Origin: Leptolyngbya sp. Heron Island J
GTDB lineage: Bacteria > Cyanobacteriota > Cyanobacteriia > Phormidesmidales > Phormidesmidaceae
NCBI RefSeq assembly: GCF_000482245.1
Contig: NZ_AWNH01000115.1
Location: 124,001 to 188,000 of the forward strand
Length of the DNA stretch: 64,000 nucleotides
Direction: 5' to 3'
The notes below the pieces were generated by a model. That model did no database searches, was not told the origin of the DNA, and saw only the letters and a program-made list of their open reading frames with translations. This document shows, piece by piece, positions 11,440-19,420 of this stretch; positions within the stretch are counted from its first letter, which is position 1; the number at the start of each line of letters is the position of its first letter. Position numbers and translations under genes: made by a program.

Positions 11440-14076
11440 ATGCAGCCATCTAATCCCGATAAGTTTACCGCCAAGGCATGGGATGCCATTGTTGAAGCTC
11501 AGGACGTAGCCCGGCGTTTTCGCCAGCAGTACCTTGAAGTTGAGCACGTGATGGTGGCACTGATTGAGCAGCAAGGGCTGGCAGATACGATTTTAACCAA
11601 GGCCAATCTAGACCCAGAGCTGCTGTTGCAGGAATTAGAAACCTTTGCGCAGCGTCAGTCGCGGTCAAGGGCTTCGGCGGATAGCAGTTTGTACTTGGGG
11701 CAAAGCCTGGACCGCATGCTTGATCAGTCCGAGGCGGCTCGCCAGTTGCTACAGGATGACATTATTTCTGTTGAGCATTTACTCCTTGGGTTTGCCGAAG
11801 ACGAACGCATTGGTCGACGATTGCTGCGTGGGTTTGAATTGGATGTTTCCCATGTGAGAGCAGCCATTAATCAGGTGCGTGGTAAGCAAAAAGCTACGGG
11901 GCAAAATCCAGAGGAATCCTACGAAGCACTTGAAAAATACGGTCGCGACCTCACTGAAGAGGCCAAGCACGGTAAGCTCGACCCGGTGATTGGCCGGGAT
12001 GAAGAAATTCGCCGGATGATTCAGGTAGTGTCACGACGCACCAAAAATAATCCTGTTCTGATCGGTGAACCAGGTGTTGGTAAAACAGCGATCGCAGAAG
12101 GTTTAGCCCAGCGGATCGTCAATGGCGATGTACCTGAATCCCTGAAGGAACGCCAGCTGATTTCTCTAGATATCGGTAGCCTGATTGCTGGCGCTAAATA
12201 TCGGGGTGAATTTGAAGAACGGCTGCGTTCAGTCCTGAAGGAAGTGGCTGAATCAGACGGTCAAGTGGTGCTGTTTATTGATGAGCTGCATACTGTTGTC
12301 GGTGCTGGCGGTGGCAATAGCAATGTTGATGCCGGTAATCTCCTCAAGCCGATTTTGGCCCGAGGGGAGCTGCGGTGTATTGGTGCCACCACATTGGATG
12401 AGTATCGTAAGCACATTGAGAAGGATGCTGCCTTAGAGCGTCGTTTTCAGCAGGTTTATATTGGTCAGCCCAGCGTTGAAGATGCGATTTCGATTTTGCG
12501 GGGCTTGAAAGAACGCTATGAAGCGCATCACGGTGTCAAAATTGTTGACTCAGCACTGGTAGCGGCAGCGACGCTATCGGAACGCTACATTAGCGATCGC
12601 TTTTTACCTGATAAAGCCATCGACCTGATTGACGAGGCCGCCGCTAAGCTCAAAATGGAGATTACTTCCAAGCCGGTAGAGCTAGAAACTATCGATCGGC
12701 GACTACGTCAGCTAGAAATGGAAAAACTCTCTTTACAAGGAGAAGAATCCACATCTCGCACCTCAAAACAGCGACTGTCAAGGATCAGTAAAGAGATTGA
12801 AAAACTCTCGGTAAAACAACAGAAATTTACAGCCCAGTGGCAATCCGAGAAACAGGCTTTAGATGCAATTAAAGCCCTGAAACAAGAAGAGGATCAGCTG
12901 CGGGTTCAGGTAGAACAGGCGGAACGAGCTTATGACCTCAACCGGGCGGCTCAGATCAAATATGGCCGTTTAGAAGCTGTTCAACAAGAGCTAGAAATCT
13001 TAGATGGGCAGCTGCAAGAGATGCAGAATAAAGGCTCTACCCTGTTGCGAGAACAGGTGAGTGAAGCCGATATTGCTGAGATTGTAGCTAACTGGACCGG
13101 GATCCCCGTAAATCGGCTGATGGAGACTGAGCGACAAAAGTTGCTGCAGTTAGAGGGGTATTTACATCAGCGCGTAGTCGGTCAAAGTGAAGCCGTAACG
13201 GCTGTAGCGGCTGCGATTCGCCGAGCAAGGGCGGGCATGAAAGACCCCGGGAGACCGATTGGCTCATTCTTGTTTATGGGGCCAACTGGTGTCGGTAAAA
13301 CAGAATTGGCGCGGGCTTTGGCTGACTGTTTGTTTGACACCGAAGAAGCGCTGGTGCGGGTGGACATGTCGGAATACATGGAGAAGCATTCTGTCGCTCG
13401 CCTAATTGGTGCACCTCCTGGCTATGTCGGTTATGAAGAAGGGGGGCAGCTGTCTGAGGCAGTGCGCCGTCATCCCTATTCTGTGGTGCTGCTAGATGAG
13501 GTGGAGAAAGCTCACCCAGATGTATTTAATATTTTGTTGCAGGTGCTAGATGATGGCCGCATCACTGACTCCCAAGGGCGCACGGTGGACTTCCGCAATA
13601 CGGTGATTGTGATGACCAGCAACATTGGCAGCGATCACATTCTCGATGTAGCCGGTGATGAATCACAGTTTACTGAAATGCAGGAGCGGGTTCTAGGAGC
13701 TTTACGCGGGCATTTTCGCCCAGAGTTTCTCAATCGGGTGGATGATTTAATTATCTTCCATCCCCTGAGTAAGGATGAACTGCGTTCTATCGTGTCGATT
13801 CAGCTGAAGCGTTTGTATAAGCTGCTGGCGGATCAAAAAATTGCTCTCCACATTTCAGAGTCAGCCATTGATTATGTTGCAGATAAAGGGTATGACCCTG
13901 TCTACGGAGCTCGCCCTCTAAAGCGGGCCATTCAAAGAGAATTAGAAAATCCGATTGCAACCAAGATTTTAGAAAATACCTTTGTGGAAGGTAGCCAAGT
14001 TGTCATTGACTACATTGAAGATCGTCTCAAATTTCAGGTCAAAAAAGCGGATGCCACAGACGATAAGGCTGCTTAG
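11440..14076 (+). CDS. clpB: ATP-dependent disaggregase ClpB
   Basis: Hexameric chaperone that rescues aggregated proteins with DnaK. In order: Clp N-domain (about residues 1-145), AAA+ domain 1 with Walker A GEPGVGKT, a coiled-coil middle domain (about 410-520), AAA+ domain 2 with Walker A GPTGVGKT, and the C-terminal small domain. 878 aa is full length. No CIRCE-type heat-shock operator (TTAGCACTC inverted) was seen upstream. Confidence 0.97.
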   Translation: MQPSNPDKFTAKAWDAIVEAQDVARRFRQQYLEVEHVMVALIEQQGLADTILTKANLDPELLLQELETFAQRQSRSRASADSSLYLGQSLDRMLDQSEAARQLLQDDIISVEHLLLGFAEDERIGRRLLRGFELDVSHVRAAINQVRGKQKATGQNPEESYEALEKYGRDLTEEAKHGKLDPVIGRDEEIRRMIQVVSRRTKNNPVLIGEPGVGKTAIAEGLAQRIVNGDVPESLKERQLISLDIGSLIAGAKYRGEFEERLRSVLKEVAESDGQVVLFIDELHTVVGAGGGNSNVDAGNLLKPILARGELRCIGATTLDEYRKHIEKDAALERRFQQVYIGQPSVEDAISILRGLKERYEAHHGVKIVDSALVAAATLSERYISDRFLPDKAIDLIDEAAAKLKMEITSKPVELETIDRRLRQLEMEKLSLQGEESTSRTSKQRLSRISKEIEKLSVKQQKFTAQWQSEKQALDAIKALKQEEDQLRVQVEQAERAYDLNRAAQIKYGRLEAVQQELEILDGQLQEMQNKGSTLLREQVSEADIAEIVANWTGIPVNRLMETERQKLLQLEGYLHQRVVGQSEAVTAVAAAIRRARAGMKDPGRPIGSFLFMGPTGVGKTELARALADCLFDTEEALVRVDMSEYMEKHSVARLIGAPPGYVGYEEGGQLSEAVRRHPYSVVLLDEVEKAHPDVFNILLQVLDDGRITDSQGRTVDFRNTVIVMTSNIGSDHILDVAGDESQFTEMQERVLGALRGHFRPEFLNRVDDLIIFHPLSKDELRSIVSIQLKRLYKLLADQKIALHISESAIDYVADKGYDPVYGARPLKRAIQRELENPIATKILENTFVEGSQVVIDYIEDRLKFQVKKADATDDKAA

Positions 14077-14097
14077 GCCAAAATTACCCTGACTCAA

Positions 14098-14132
14098 CAA
14101 AGCCCTAGTATCTGTAAGACGCCAGGGCTTTG
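14098..14132 (+). terminator. Hairpin after clpB
   Basis: CAAAGCCCT (14098-14106) pairs with AGGGCTTTG (14124-14132), 22 bases after the clpB stop. The loop of 17 bases is long and only a weak AT-rich stretch follows. Confidence 0.55.
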
Positions 14133-14215
14133 CAATTATTGAAGATTGGTAGAACCATTGATCGAGTGGTAAATGCAGCGCTTTGAACGATCCTTGATTT
14201 TGATTGAGTGTTGAT

Positions 14216-14416
14216 TTAAGAGGTACGAGCGCCTTCAACCACACACACATCGATGGCACCCTCTAGCCCTGGCTGTGCTTGACTTAAACGTTCCAACATA
14301 GTCAGAACAAATCCCTGGGGAGGCAAGTAGTTTGGACGCTTAGCTTTCATAGTCATCGCTTTGGTAATGGCTTCTTCAATGCTGCCGCCTTGCAAGATCG
14401 TGTCGATTATCCACAT
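14216..14416 (-). CDS. Small protein of unknown function (66 aa)
   Basis: Not recognised. A 66-residue soluble, slightly acidic protein with a helical N-terminal half (IEEAITKAMTMKAKRPNYL) and a C-terminal half containing VLTMLERLSQAQPGLEGAI. It has no signal peptide, Cys pair or repeat. It lies convergent to clpB beyond the clpB hairpin. No strong ribosome site precedes the ATG. The composition looks protein-like, but a gene remnant is possible. Confidence 0.5.
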   Translation of the reverse strand: MWIIDTILQGGSIEEAITKAMTMKAKRPNYLPPQGFVLTMLERLSQAQPGLEGAIDVCVVEGARTS

Positions 14417-15031
14417 GTAAATGTAATCTAGGGAACATATTCACATAATCTTTGTGAAAGAAGTAAAAAACATCAGCCAATTTAACTAGATTCTTATCCG
14501 GAAATTTAAACTAAATGTTTACTCATGTGTTTAATGTCAGGCCCTACGGACATTACAGCCCAGATTGGCTAAGCAGCCAATTTGAGAACTACAGAAAGAT
14601 CTTAGATTTTCCGGCTGTAATCAGTCGTTTGCCAGGGATGGAAATGATATTTGAGTCAGGAAAAGAATGTGCCACTTATTTAAGTTGATATCGGGTGGCT
14701 TAATCAGCGAGATCGCAATGCTATGCACTATACCCGGTGCTGCAAATGACAGTCTGATCAAGGACGTGCCGGGATTTTTGGTGATCGGTGTATGAGCATC
14801 CCCTAGGTAATTGTAAAGTTGATGCAAAGGAATCCAGTGTGCCACTTAAACCAATACCCCAAAGGTGGCCCATTGACGCCTGGAGGTGTTGATACGTTAA
14901 TGGGGCGTTCACAATCACGGGGCTAAGGTTTTACACCTGTTCTAAGATCAGCTTGACTCCGTTGAAACGCTAATCATTGAGGGGGCCTATCAACCAAGAC
15001 TTAAGTTCTATAGACAAGGAATTTCAAGCAA
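14417..15031. other. 615-bp intergenic stretch with structured segments
   Basis: No credible reading frame. It contains nested inverted repeats at 14552-14621 (listed separately) and two related short segments beginning GTGCCACTT (from 14669 and from 14838), each followed 15-20 bases later by GGTGGC. Both could be parts of a repeat or of small RNAs. The rest shows nothing. Confidence 0.4.
14552..14621. ncRNA. Candidate structured RNA: nested inverted repeats
   Basis: An outer 9-bp stem, ATTACAGCC (14552-14560) with GGCTGTAAT (14613-14621), encloses a 7-bp hairpin, ATTGGCT with AGCCAAT (about 14564-14581), and a short self-complementary AAGATCTT (about 14596-14603). The layout is like a small multi-branched RNA fold. 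Strand is unknown: on the minus strand it lies about 135 bases upstream of the 66-aa gene. No known RNA family was recognised. Confidence 0.35.
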
Positions 15032-15208
15032 ATGATAACGACAGTAGCTTCACCCTCAACTCAAGATCAAATGCTTGTTGTAGTCGATCAGCCTCAGCTC
15101 CAGCGGCAACCTAGCCCCTGGCGGCGATGGGTGGTACGGGTCGTTCTACAGCCTTTCTTATGGGCAGCTTGGGTACGCTCAAAGGTTATTCTGCGTGAAG
15201 AATGGTAG
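15032..15208 (+). CDS. Small basic, tryptophan-rich protein (58 aa)
   Basis: Short frame, MITTVASPST to the C-terminus LREEW, not recognised. Residues 1-27 are polar (Gln, Pro, Ser). Residues 28-58 are rich in Trp, Arg and Val (SPWRRWVVRVVLQPFLWAAW) and would form an amphipathic or membrane-surface helix. AAGGA at 15016-15020 gives an acceptable ribosome site 11 bases before the ATG. A long hairpin (15279-15326) lies downstream. Evidence is limited to frame, ribosome site and composition. Confidence 0.5.
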   Translation: MITTVASPSTQDQMLVVVDQPQLQRQPSPWRRWVVRVVLQPFLWAAWVRSKVILREEW

Positions 15209-15278
15209 GCGGTTGGTGCGCCAAGGATAAGCGTTAAAAAGCTTTGTTGGTATAGGTATAGTGCAGCTGAGCTGCGAG

Positions 15279-15326
15279 TCAAAACGGTCTGGGGGCTTTA
15301 CGATAAAGGCTCTAAGGCCGTTTTGA
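15279..15326 (+). terminator. Long hairpin downstream of the 58-aa gene
   Basis: TCAAAACGGTC (15279-15289) pairs with GGCCGTTTTGA (15316-15326), 11 bp with one G-U pair, and further partial pairing inside the loop. It lies between the 58-aa gene and the GIY-YIG gene. A terminator is the simplest reading; the T-run lies inside the 3' arm rather than after it. Confidence 0.5.
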
Positions 15327-15372
15327 TTGAGGATATTACAATGATGACGATACACCTATTCCCACCTGCTGC

Positions 15373-15804
15373 ATGAGGGAGCGTCATCACCCCAGTCGTT
15401 GGGTCTCCGTTCCGCTTGACGATCGACGCCAACTGCCCCAAAAGCCGGGGGTTTATGCAGTTATTAAACGCAAGAAAATTTACTATATCGGGGTTTCAAT
15501 TAATCTCAATCGTAGATGGCAGGGCAAGGGCCATCATCGATTTGCCCAGGCTGAGAAACTAGGGCGTTCTCGTTTGCACTACGTATTATTGCCCAAGCAC
15601 GATGCAAAAACCTTGGAGAAGCAATTAATCACTCAGTACAGCCCACCCTGGAACTATTCAAAGGTACCTGTCGCATTGAAGGTGAATTGGTGGCAAAGAG
15701 TGTTGATGGCAGCAACCTGTGTGTGGGTGCTGTTTATTTCAAGCCGTAGTTTGATTTTAGGGATGGTAGCTGCGGTAGTTGCGATCGCGCTATTTCGAGT
15801 CTAA
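15373..15804 (+). CDS. GIY-YIG nuclease-fold protein with a C-terminal membrane tail
   Basis: The nuclease core is complete: PGVYAVI (Y28), KIYYIGVS (Y38), the arginine in NLNRRW (R47/R48), E82 in TLEKQLI, and PPWN (N94). After residue ~105 come two hydrophobic segments (about 108-123 and 126-142), which is unusual, since most GIY-YIG proteins of this size are soluble. The pair implies membrane anchoring of a DNA-cutting or DNA-binding domain. An 11-codon frame (15341-15376) ends on the start codon (ATGA overlap), so translation may be coupled. Biological role unknown. Confidence 0.8.
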   Translation: MRERHHPSRWVSVPLDDRRQLPQKPGVYAVIKRKKIYYIGVSINLNRRWQGKGHHRFAQAEKLGRSRLHYVLLPKHDAKTLEKQLITQYSPPWNYSKVPVALKVNWWQRVLMAATCVWVLFISSRSLILGMVAAVVAIALFRV

Positions 15805-16009
15805 ATCTATCTAAATATCGCTGATGGCTGAGTGAATTTGTTAGAAAGTGCCTTAAGAGTCATATTCAGCACTGGATAAACCTCCCTTTAGCCCGCTCAT
15901 ACATCCTTTAGACAAATATTATTTGTTATCAAAACCGAAGAGTGTGCTGAAGGGAACGTTTAGGCTTGTAAGTCTGTAAATACAGTTTAGATGTCAACAA
16001 TAGGTACTA

Positions 16010-16450
16010 ATGCAGCCTGATAGTCATCTCTCTAGTATTCTGATTGTTGAAGATAGCCAGGGACGCAGAAAAATAGTCCTGGAAAATCCTATTTATTCCA
16101 TGGGGCGTGATGCGAAATGTGATATTCGCGTAGCCTCATTATTTATGAGCAGGCACCACGCTACATTGATACAGATTTCTCAAGACGATGGCACATCTCA
16201 CTACCGGATTTTAGATGGCAATCTCGAAGGCAAGGCTAGCTCGAACGGTATACTCATCAACGGTCGTAAGCTTAAAACTCACCACGATCTGACCAACGAA
16301 GATGAAATTGTCTTTGGTCCTCAGGCACGGGCTATTTACTATCAGCTTCAGCGAGCCTCTGGTGCAAATACACCCCGTAATCCCCGTCCAGTTGACCCTG
16401 AGCTTGGCACCAAGGCTATTTCAGACGACGAAATTAGGGGTCTTCCGTAG
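16010..16450 (+). CDS. FHA domain protein
   Basis: A forkhead-associated domain, which binds phosphothreonine peptides made by Ser/Thr kinases. Core features: YSMGRDAKCDIRV (GR loop), FMSRHHATLI (SRxH), and SSNGILINGRKL (NG loop), spanning about residues 20-115. A short tail with PRNPRPVDPELGTKAI follows and ends in DDEIRGLP. 146 aa, no membrane segment. No kinase gene lies next to it. Confidence 0.9.
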   Translation: MQPDSHLSSILIVEDSQGRRKIVLENPIYSMGRDAKCDIRVASLFMSRHHATLIQISQDDGTSHYRILDGNLEGKASSNGILINGRKLKTHHDLTNEDEIVFGPQARAIYYQLQRASGANTPRNPRPVDPELGTKAISDDEIRGLP

Positions 16451-16538
16451 ACCGTTGCAAAGGATACTATCCCAATCCGTAAAAACCCCTATGAATAGAG
16501 ACTAAACCACCTTCACGCTTTACCGGTGAGGTCACTGA

Positions 16539-17804
16539 ATGTCTCTATCCACAGAACCCAATGTATTAGAAACCTCGGTTACCGAGGACTATCCCCTGAG
16601 TGCGGTGCCGAAAATGGCCCGTAAACCCTTTTGGTCCCTATGCTTATTATTGATGGGGTTTGCTCTGACATCCACCACCCTGTTTGCAGGCGGTGCCCTG
16701 GGGCCTGCATTTAGCGTTCCGCAGCTGATGACCATTATTGTCATCGGTAACTTCATTCTCGGCTGCTATTGTGCGGCATTGGGCTACATTGCTTCCCAAA
16801 GCGGTTTGACCACAGTACTCATGGCCCGTTTTAGCTTTGGCAATGTGGGCTCTCGCTGGGTCGATTTCATTATGGGCTTTACCCAAATTGGCTGGTATGC
16901 CTTTACCACTGCCATTGTGGTGCAGGTTCTGCTGGAGCTGTTGGGTGTTCCTAGTCAAGGCTTGATCTATGTGGTACTGGTACTGTTTTTTAACTATGCC
17001 TTTTGCGCTACAGCTTACATTGGCTATCGAGCAATCGACTGGCTCAGTCGATTAGCGGTACCGGCCATGCTGATTTTGGTGGCCATTAGTCTGTTTCTAG
17101 CCTTTAGAGACTTTAATGGAGCCTTACCAGAACCCACCGGGGGGATGAATATGGGAGCAGCCTTAGCTGTGGTGATTGGCACCTTTATCTCCGGGGGAAC
17201 CCAGGCAACCAACTGGAGTCGTTTTGCGGACTCAGGCAAGAGTGCGGTCATTGCTACCCTCAGCGCCTTTATGTTGGTCAACGGTATTCTGGTATTTGCT
17301 GGAGCCTTTTGTACCTTGGTCTACGGTTCTGAAGACTTGATCAAAGCGATGGCGACCCAAGGGATTCTGGCTGGTGGCGTTATCCTCTTGATCCTCAACG
17401 TTTGGACAACGCAAGACAATACGATCTACGCGTTCTCCGTAGCAGGGGCCAATATGTTTCGTACCCGCAAACGGCATGCGTTTGTTCTGGGTGGGGCCAC
17501 CCTAGCCTTGGTCTTTACCCTGTCAGGTATCTACGAGCTGTTGCCTCAGTACTTGATTTTTTTGGGCACCGTCATTCCACCCGTGGGCGGTATCATCATG
17601 GTGGACTTTTGGTTGCGTCATGGGGGACGTTTCCCGAAGCTATCATCCAAACTGCCTGCGTTTAACTGGGCAGGTGTGATTGCCTACTTAATTGGTTCTG
17701 TGGTGGCCTACACCACTGGCAATGCGGGTTTGGGGATTGGACCCGTCAATGGTATTGCGACAGCGGCCATTATATATGGCATCTTTTGCCGGGTGCTGCG
17801 ATAG
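16539..17804 (+). CDS. codB: Cytosine permease-like transporter (NCS1 family)
   Basis: About twelve hydrophobic helices across 421 aa. MARKPFWSLCLLLMGFALT and the Gly-rich first helices match the NCS1 (CodB-type) proton or sodium symporters for cytosine and related bases. A GGTGAGG site lies 7 bases before the ATG. No cytosine deaminase is adjacent, so the substrate (cytosine, allantoin, hydantoin or another base) is open. The symbol reflects family resemblance. Confidence 0.75.
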   Translation: MSLSTEPNVLETSVTEDYPLSAVPKMARKPFWSLCLLLMGFALTSTTLFAGGALGPAFSVPQLMTIIVIGNFILGCYCAALGYIASQSGLTTVLMARFSFGNVGSRWVDFIMGFTQIGWYAFTTAIVVQVLLELLGVPSQGLIYVVLVLFFNYAFCATAYIGYRAIDWLSRLAVPAMLILVAISLFLAFRDFNGALPEPTGGMNMGAALAVVIGTFISGGTQATNWSRFADSGKSAVIATLSAFMLVNGILVFAGAFCTLVYGSEDLIKAMATQGILAGGVILLILNVWTTQDNTIYAFSVAGANMFRTRKRHAFVLGGATLALVFTLSGIYELLPQYLIFLGTVIPPVGGIIMVDFWLRHGGRFPKLSSKLPAFNWAGVIAYLIGSVVAYTTGNAGLGIGPVNGIATAAIIYGIFCRVLR

Positions 17805-17821
17805 AGAGCAGCCAACACATC

Positions 17822-17844
17822 AGGGCAGGCACAAGGCCTGCCCT
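17822..17844. terminator. Palindrome between convergent codB and hlyD
   Basis: AGGGCAGGC (17822-17830) and GCCTGCCCT (17836-17844) form a 9-bp stem with a 5-base loop. It sits between two converging genes and could stop both. GGGCAGGC with GCCTGCCC hairpins are a common dispersed intergenic element in cyanobacteria (general knowledge), so it may be a repeat rather than a dedicated terminator. Confidence 0.55.
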
Positions 17845-17897
17845 ACAGAATGCTCCCTTTTGCACTGGGTTTACTAGAGAGGCCCTACCTCATGCTC

Positions 17898-19418
17898 TTA
17901 TCTAGAGAAGAAGTTATCCTTCTTGCGCACAAACAGGTCTGTAAAGAATGAGATGACCGTACGCTTTTCGGTCTTGATGTTGGCATTGATCGACATCCCA
18001 GACCGCAGCGTATAGGTTTCACCTCTAGATTCGAGCACCTGAGATGTTAGCTGAATCTCGGCGGGGAATCGGTAGAACGGATAAATCTCATCTGGGGGCA
18101 AGGCATCGTCCCCAATATGGACTAAATACCCATCAATATCACCGTATTCACTGTAGGTAAAGGCATCGATCCGCACATCAACTTGTTGACACTCGGCTTC
18201 AATCCCTGCCTGGTTATCGTTCTGGACGGCAACCTGACAATCATCAGTCAGCTGTACAAAACCAATATCCTGGTTGGGAATAAAGACGCGGGCAATGAGA
18301 TTGTCTTGGGGGACAATTTCTAAAATCGGTTCGGTGGAGTTAGCGGCATAGCCAGGTTGGTTGGCCCTGAGGTTAAAGACGGCCCCGCGGACTGGGGCCG
18401 TTAACTCGCGAAATCGTAGCTGTTCTTCAAGCTGGGCAATGCGACTACCCAGTTCTTGCCGCTGGGTTTCATTTTGTAAGACGGTTTGTCCCAGGGTGCT
18501 GTCGATGGCGGAAATGCGTTCCCGATTGTTGCGAATTTGATCGCGACGGGTACGTTCAAATTCGAGTTCAGCCCGCTCAATTTCAGCTTCAGCCTGGTTG
18601 ATTTGAGCATTGAGACGGCTAATTTCATCCTTTAAGGTGTTGACCCGCGTTAATCGAGTGCTGACTTCTTGTTCTTGTTGTAATCGGCTCAGCTCTGCAA
18701 CGGCTCCTTCGGTTTCTAGCCACTCTAATCGGCTCAGAATTTCTTCGTTAGTTCTTAAATCATTTTCGGCATTAAGCAGTTCAGAGCGGGCCTGGCTCAG
18801 ACGACCCTCCAAGTCTTTAATTTGCTCACGGTTTTGGATTTGTCGTGTTTGGATTTCTCCCCTGGCAATGGTGACATCGGCTGCGGCCTCAGCGGATAAG
18901 TCCGCCGTATCACCATTAATTTGGGCCTGATAGATGCGATTGCTCGCTTCTAACTGATTCCTTTCTTCTAGCCGCTGTTGCAGATCGGCGGCGGTTATCT
19001 CGCTAACAGCATTGCCATCGCCGTTGCCATTTTGGGCGCGATAGATTTCAGTTTGCTCTGAGAGATATTCTCGAATCTGCAGTAATGACTCTAGTTCAGC
19101 GTTGGCGGCTGACTGATTGAAGGTGATGAGGACGTCACCTTTTTCGACTAAATCGCCCTCTCTGACATGGATTTTTTCGATCACGCCACCGCTGGGGGTT
19201 TGGACCGGCTGTACTACATCTACGGGTTCTAATTTGCCCTGGGCTGGGATGGTTTCTTCGACTCTGGCGAGAAATGCCCAGAGAATACTGATACTGGTAA
19301 CACCCAGAATTGCCCAAACAATGGCCCGTGACCACACGGGAGACTGCCGCAAGATAACGGGTTGATCAAAGGGTTGGGGTTGGCTGGCACCGCTACCTTG
19401 TACTTGTTGAGATGTCAT
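17898..19418 (-). CDS. HlyD-family membrane fusion protein (type I secretion adaptor)
   Basis: Periplasmic adaptor linking the ABC exporter to an outer-membrane channel. One N-terminal transmembrane helix (RAIVWAILGVTSISILWAFLA), a lipoyl-like half-motif (VQTPSGGVIEKIHVREGDLV), a long Gln/Glu-rich coiled coil (about residues 110-330) and a C-terminal beta domain with the second half-motif (FRELTAPVRGAVFNL). The frame runs back to 19595 inside the ABC gene, but the ATG at 19418 follows the ABC stop by 2 bases and gives a normal 506 aa. Third gene of the operon. Confidence 0.93.
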   Translation of the reverse strand: MTSQQVQGSGASQPQPFDQPVILRQSPVWSRAIVWAILGVTSISILWAFLARVEETIPAQGKLEPVDVVQPVQTPSGGVIEKIHVREGDLVEKGDVLITFNQSAANAELESLLQIREYLSEQTEIYRAQNGNGDGNAVSEITAADLQQRLEERNQLEASNRIYQAQINGDTADLSAEAAADVTIARGEIQTRQIQNREQIKDLEGRLSQARSELLNAENDLRTNEEILSRLEWLETEGAVAELSRLQQEQEVSTRLTRVNTLKDEISRLNAQINQAEAEIERAELEFERTRRDQIRNNRERISAIDSTLGQTVLQNETQRQELGSRIAQLEEQLRFRELTAPVRGAVFNLRANQPGYAANSTEPILEIVPQDNLIARVFIPNQDIGFVQLTDDCQVAVQNDNQAGIEAECQQVDVRIDAFTYSEYGDIDGYLVHIGDDALPPDEIYPFYRFPAEIQLTSQVLESRGETYTLRSGMSINANIKTEKRTVISFFTDLFVRKKDNFFSR

Positions 19419-19420
19419 GA

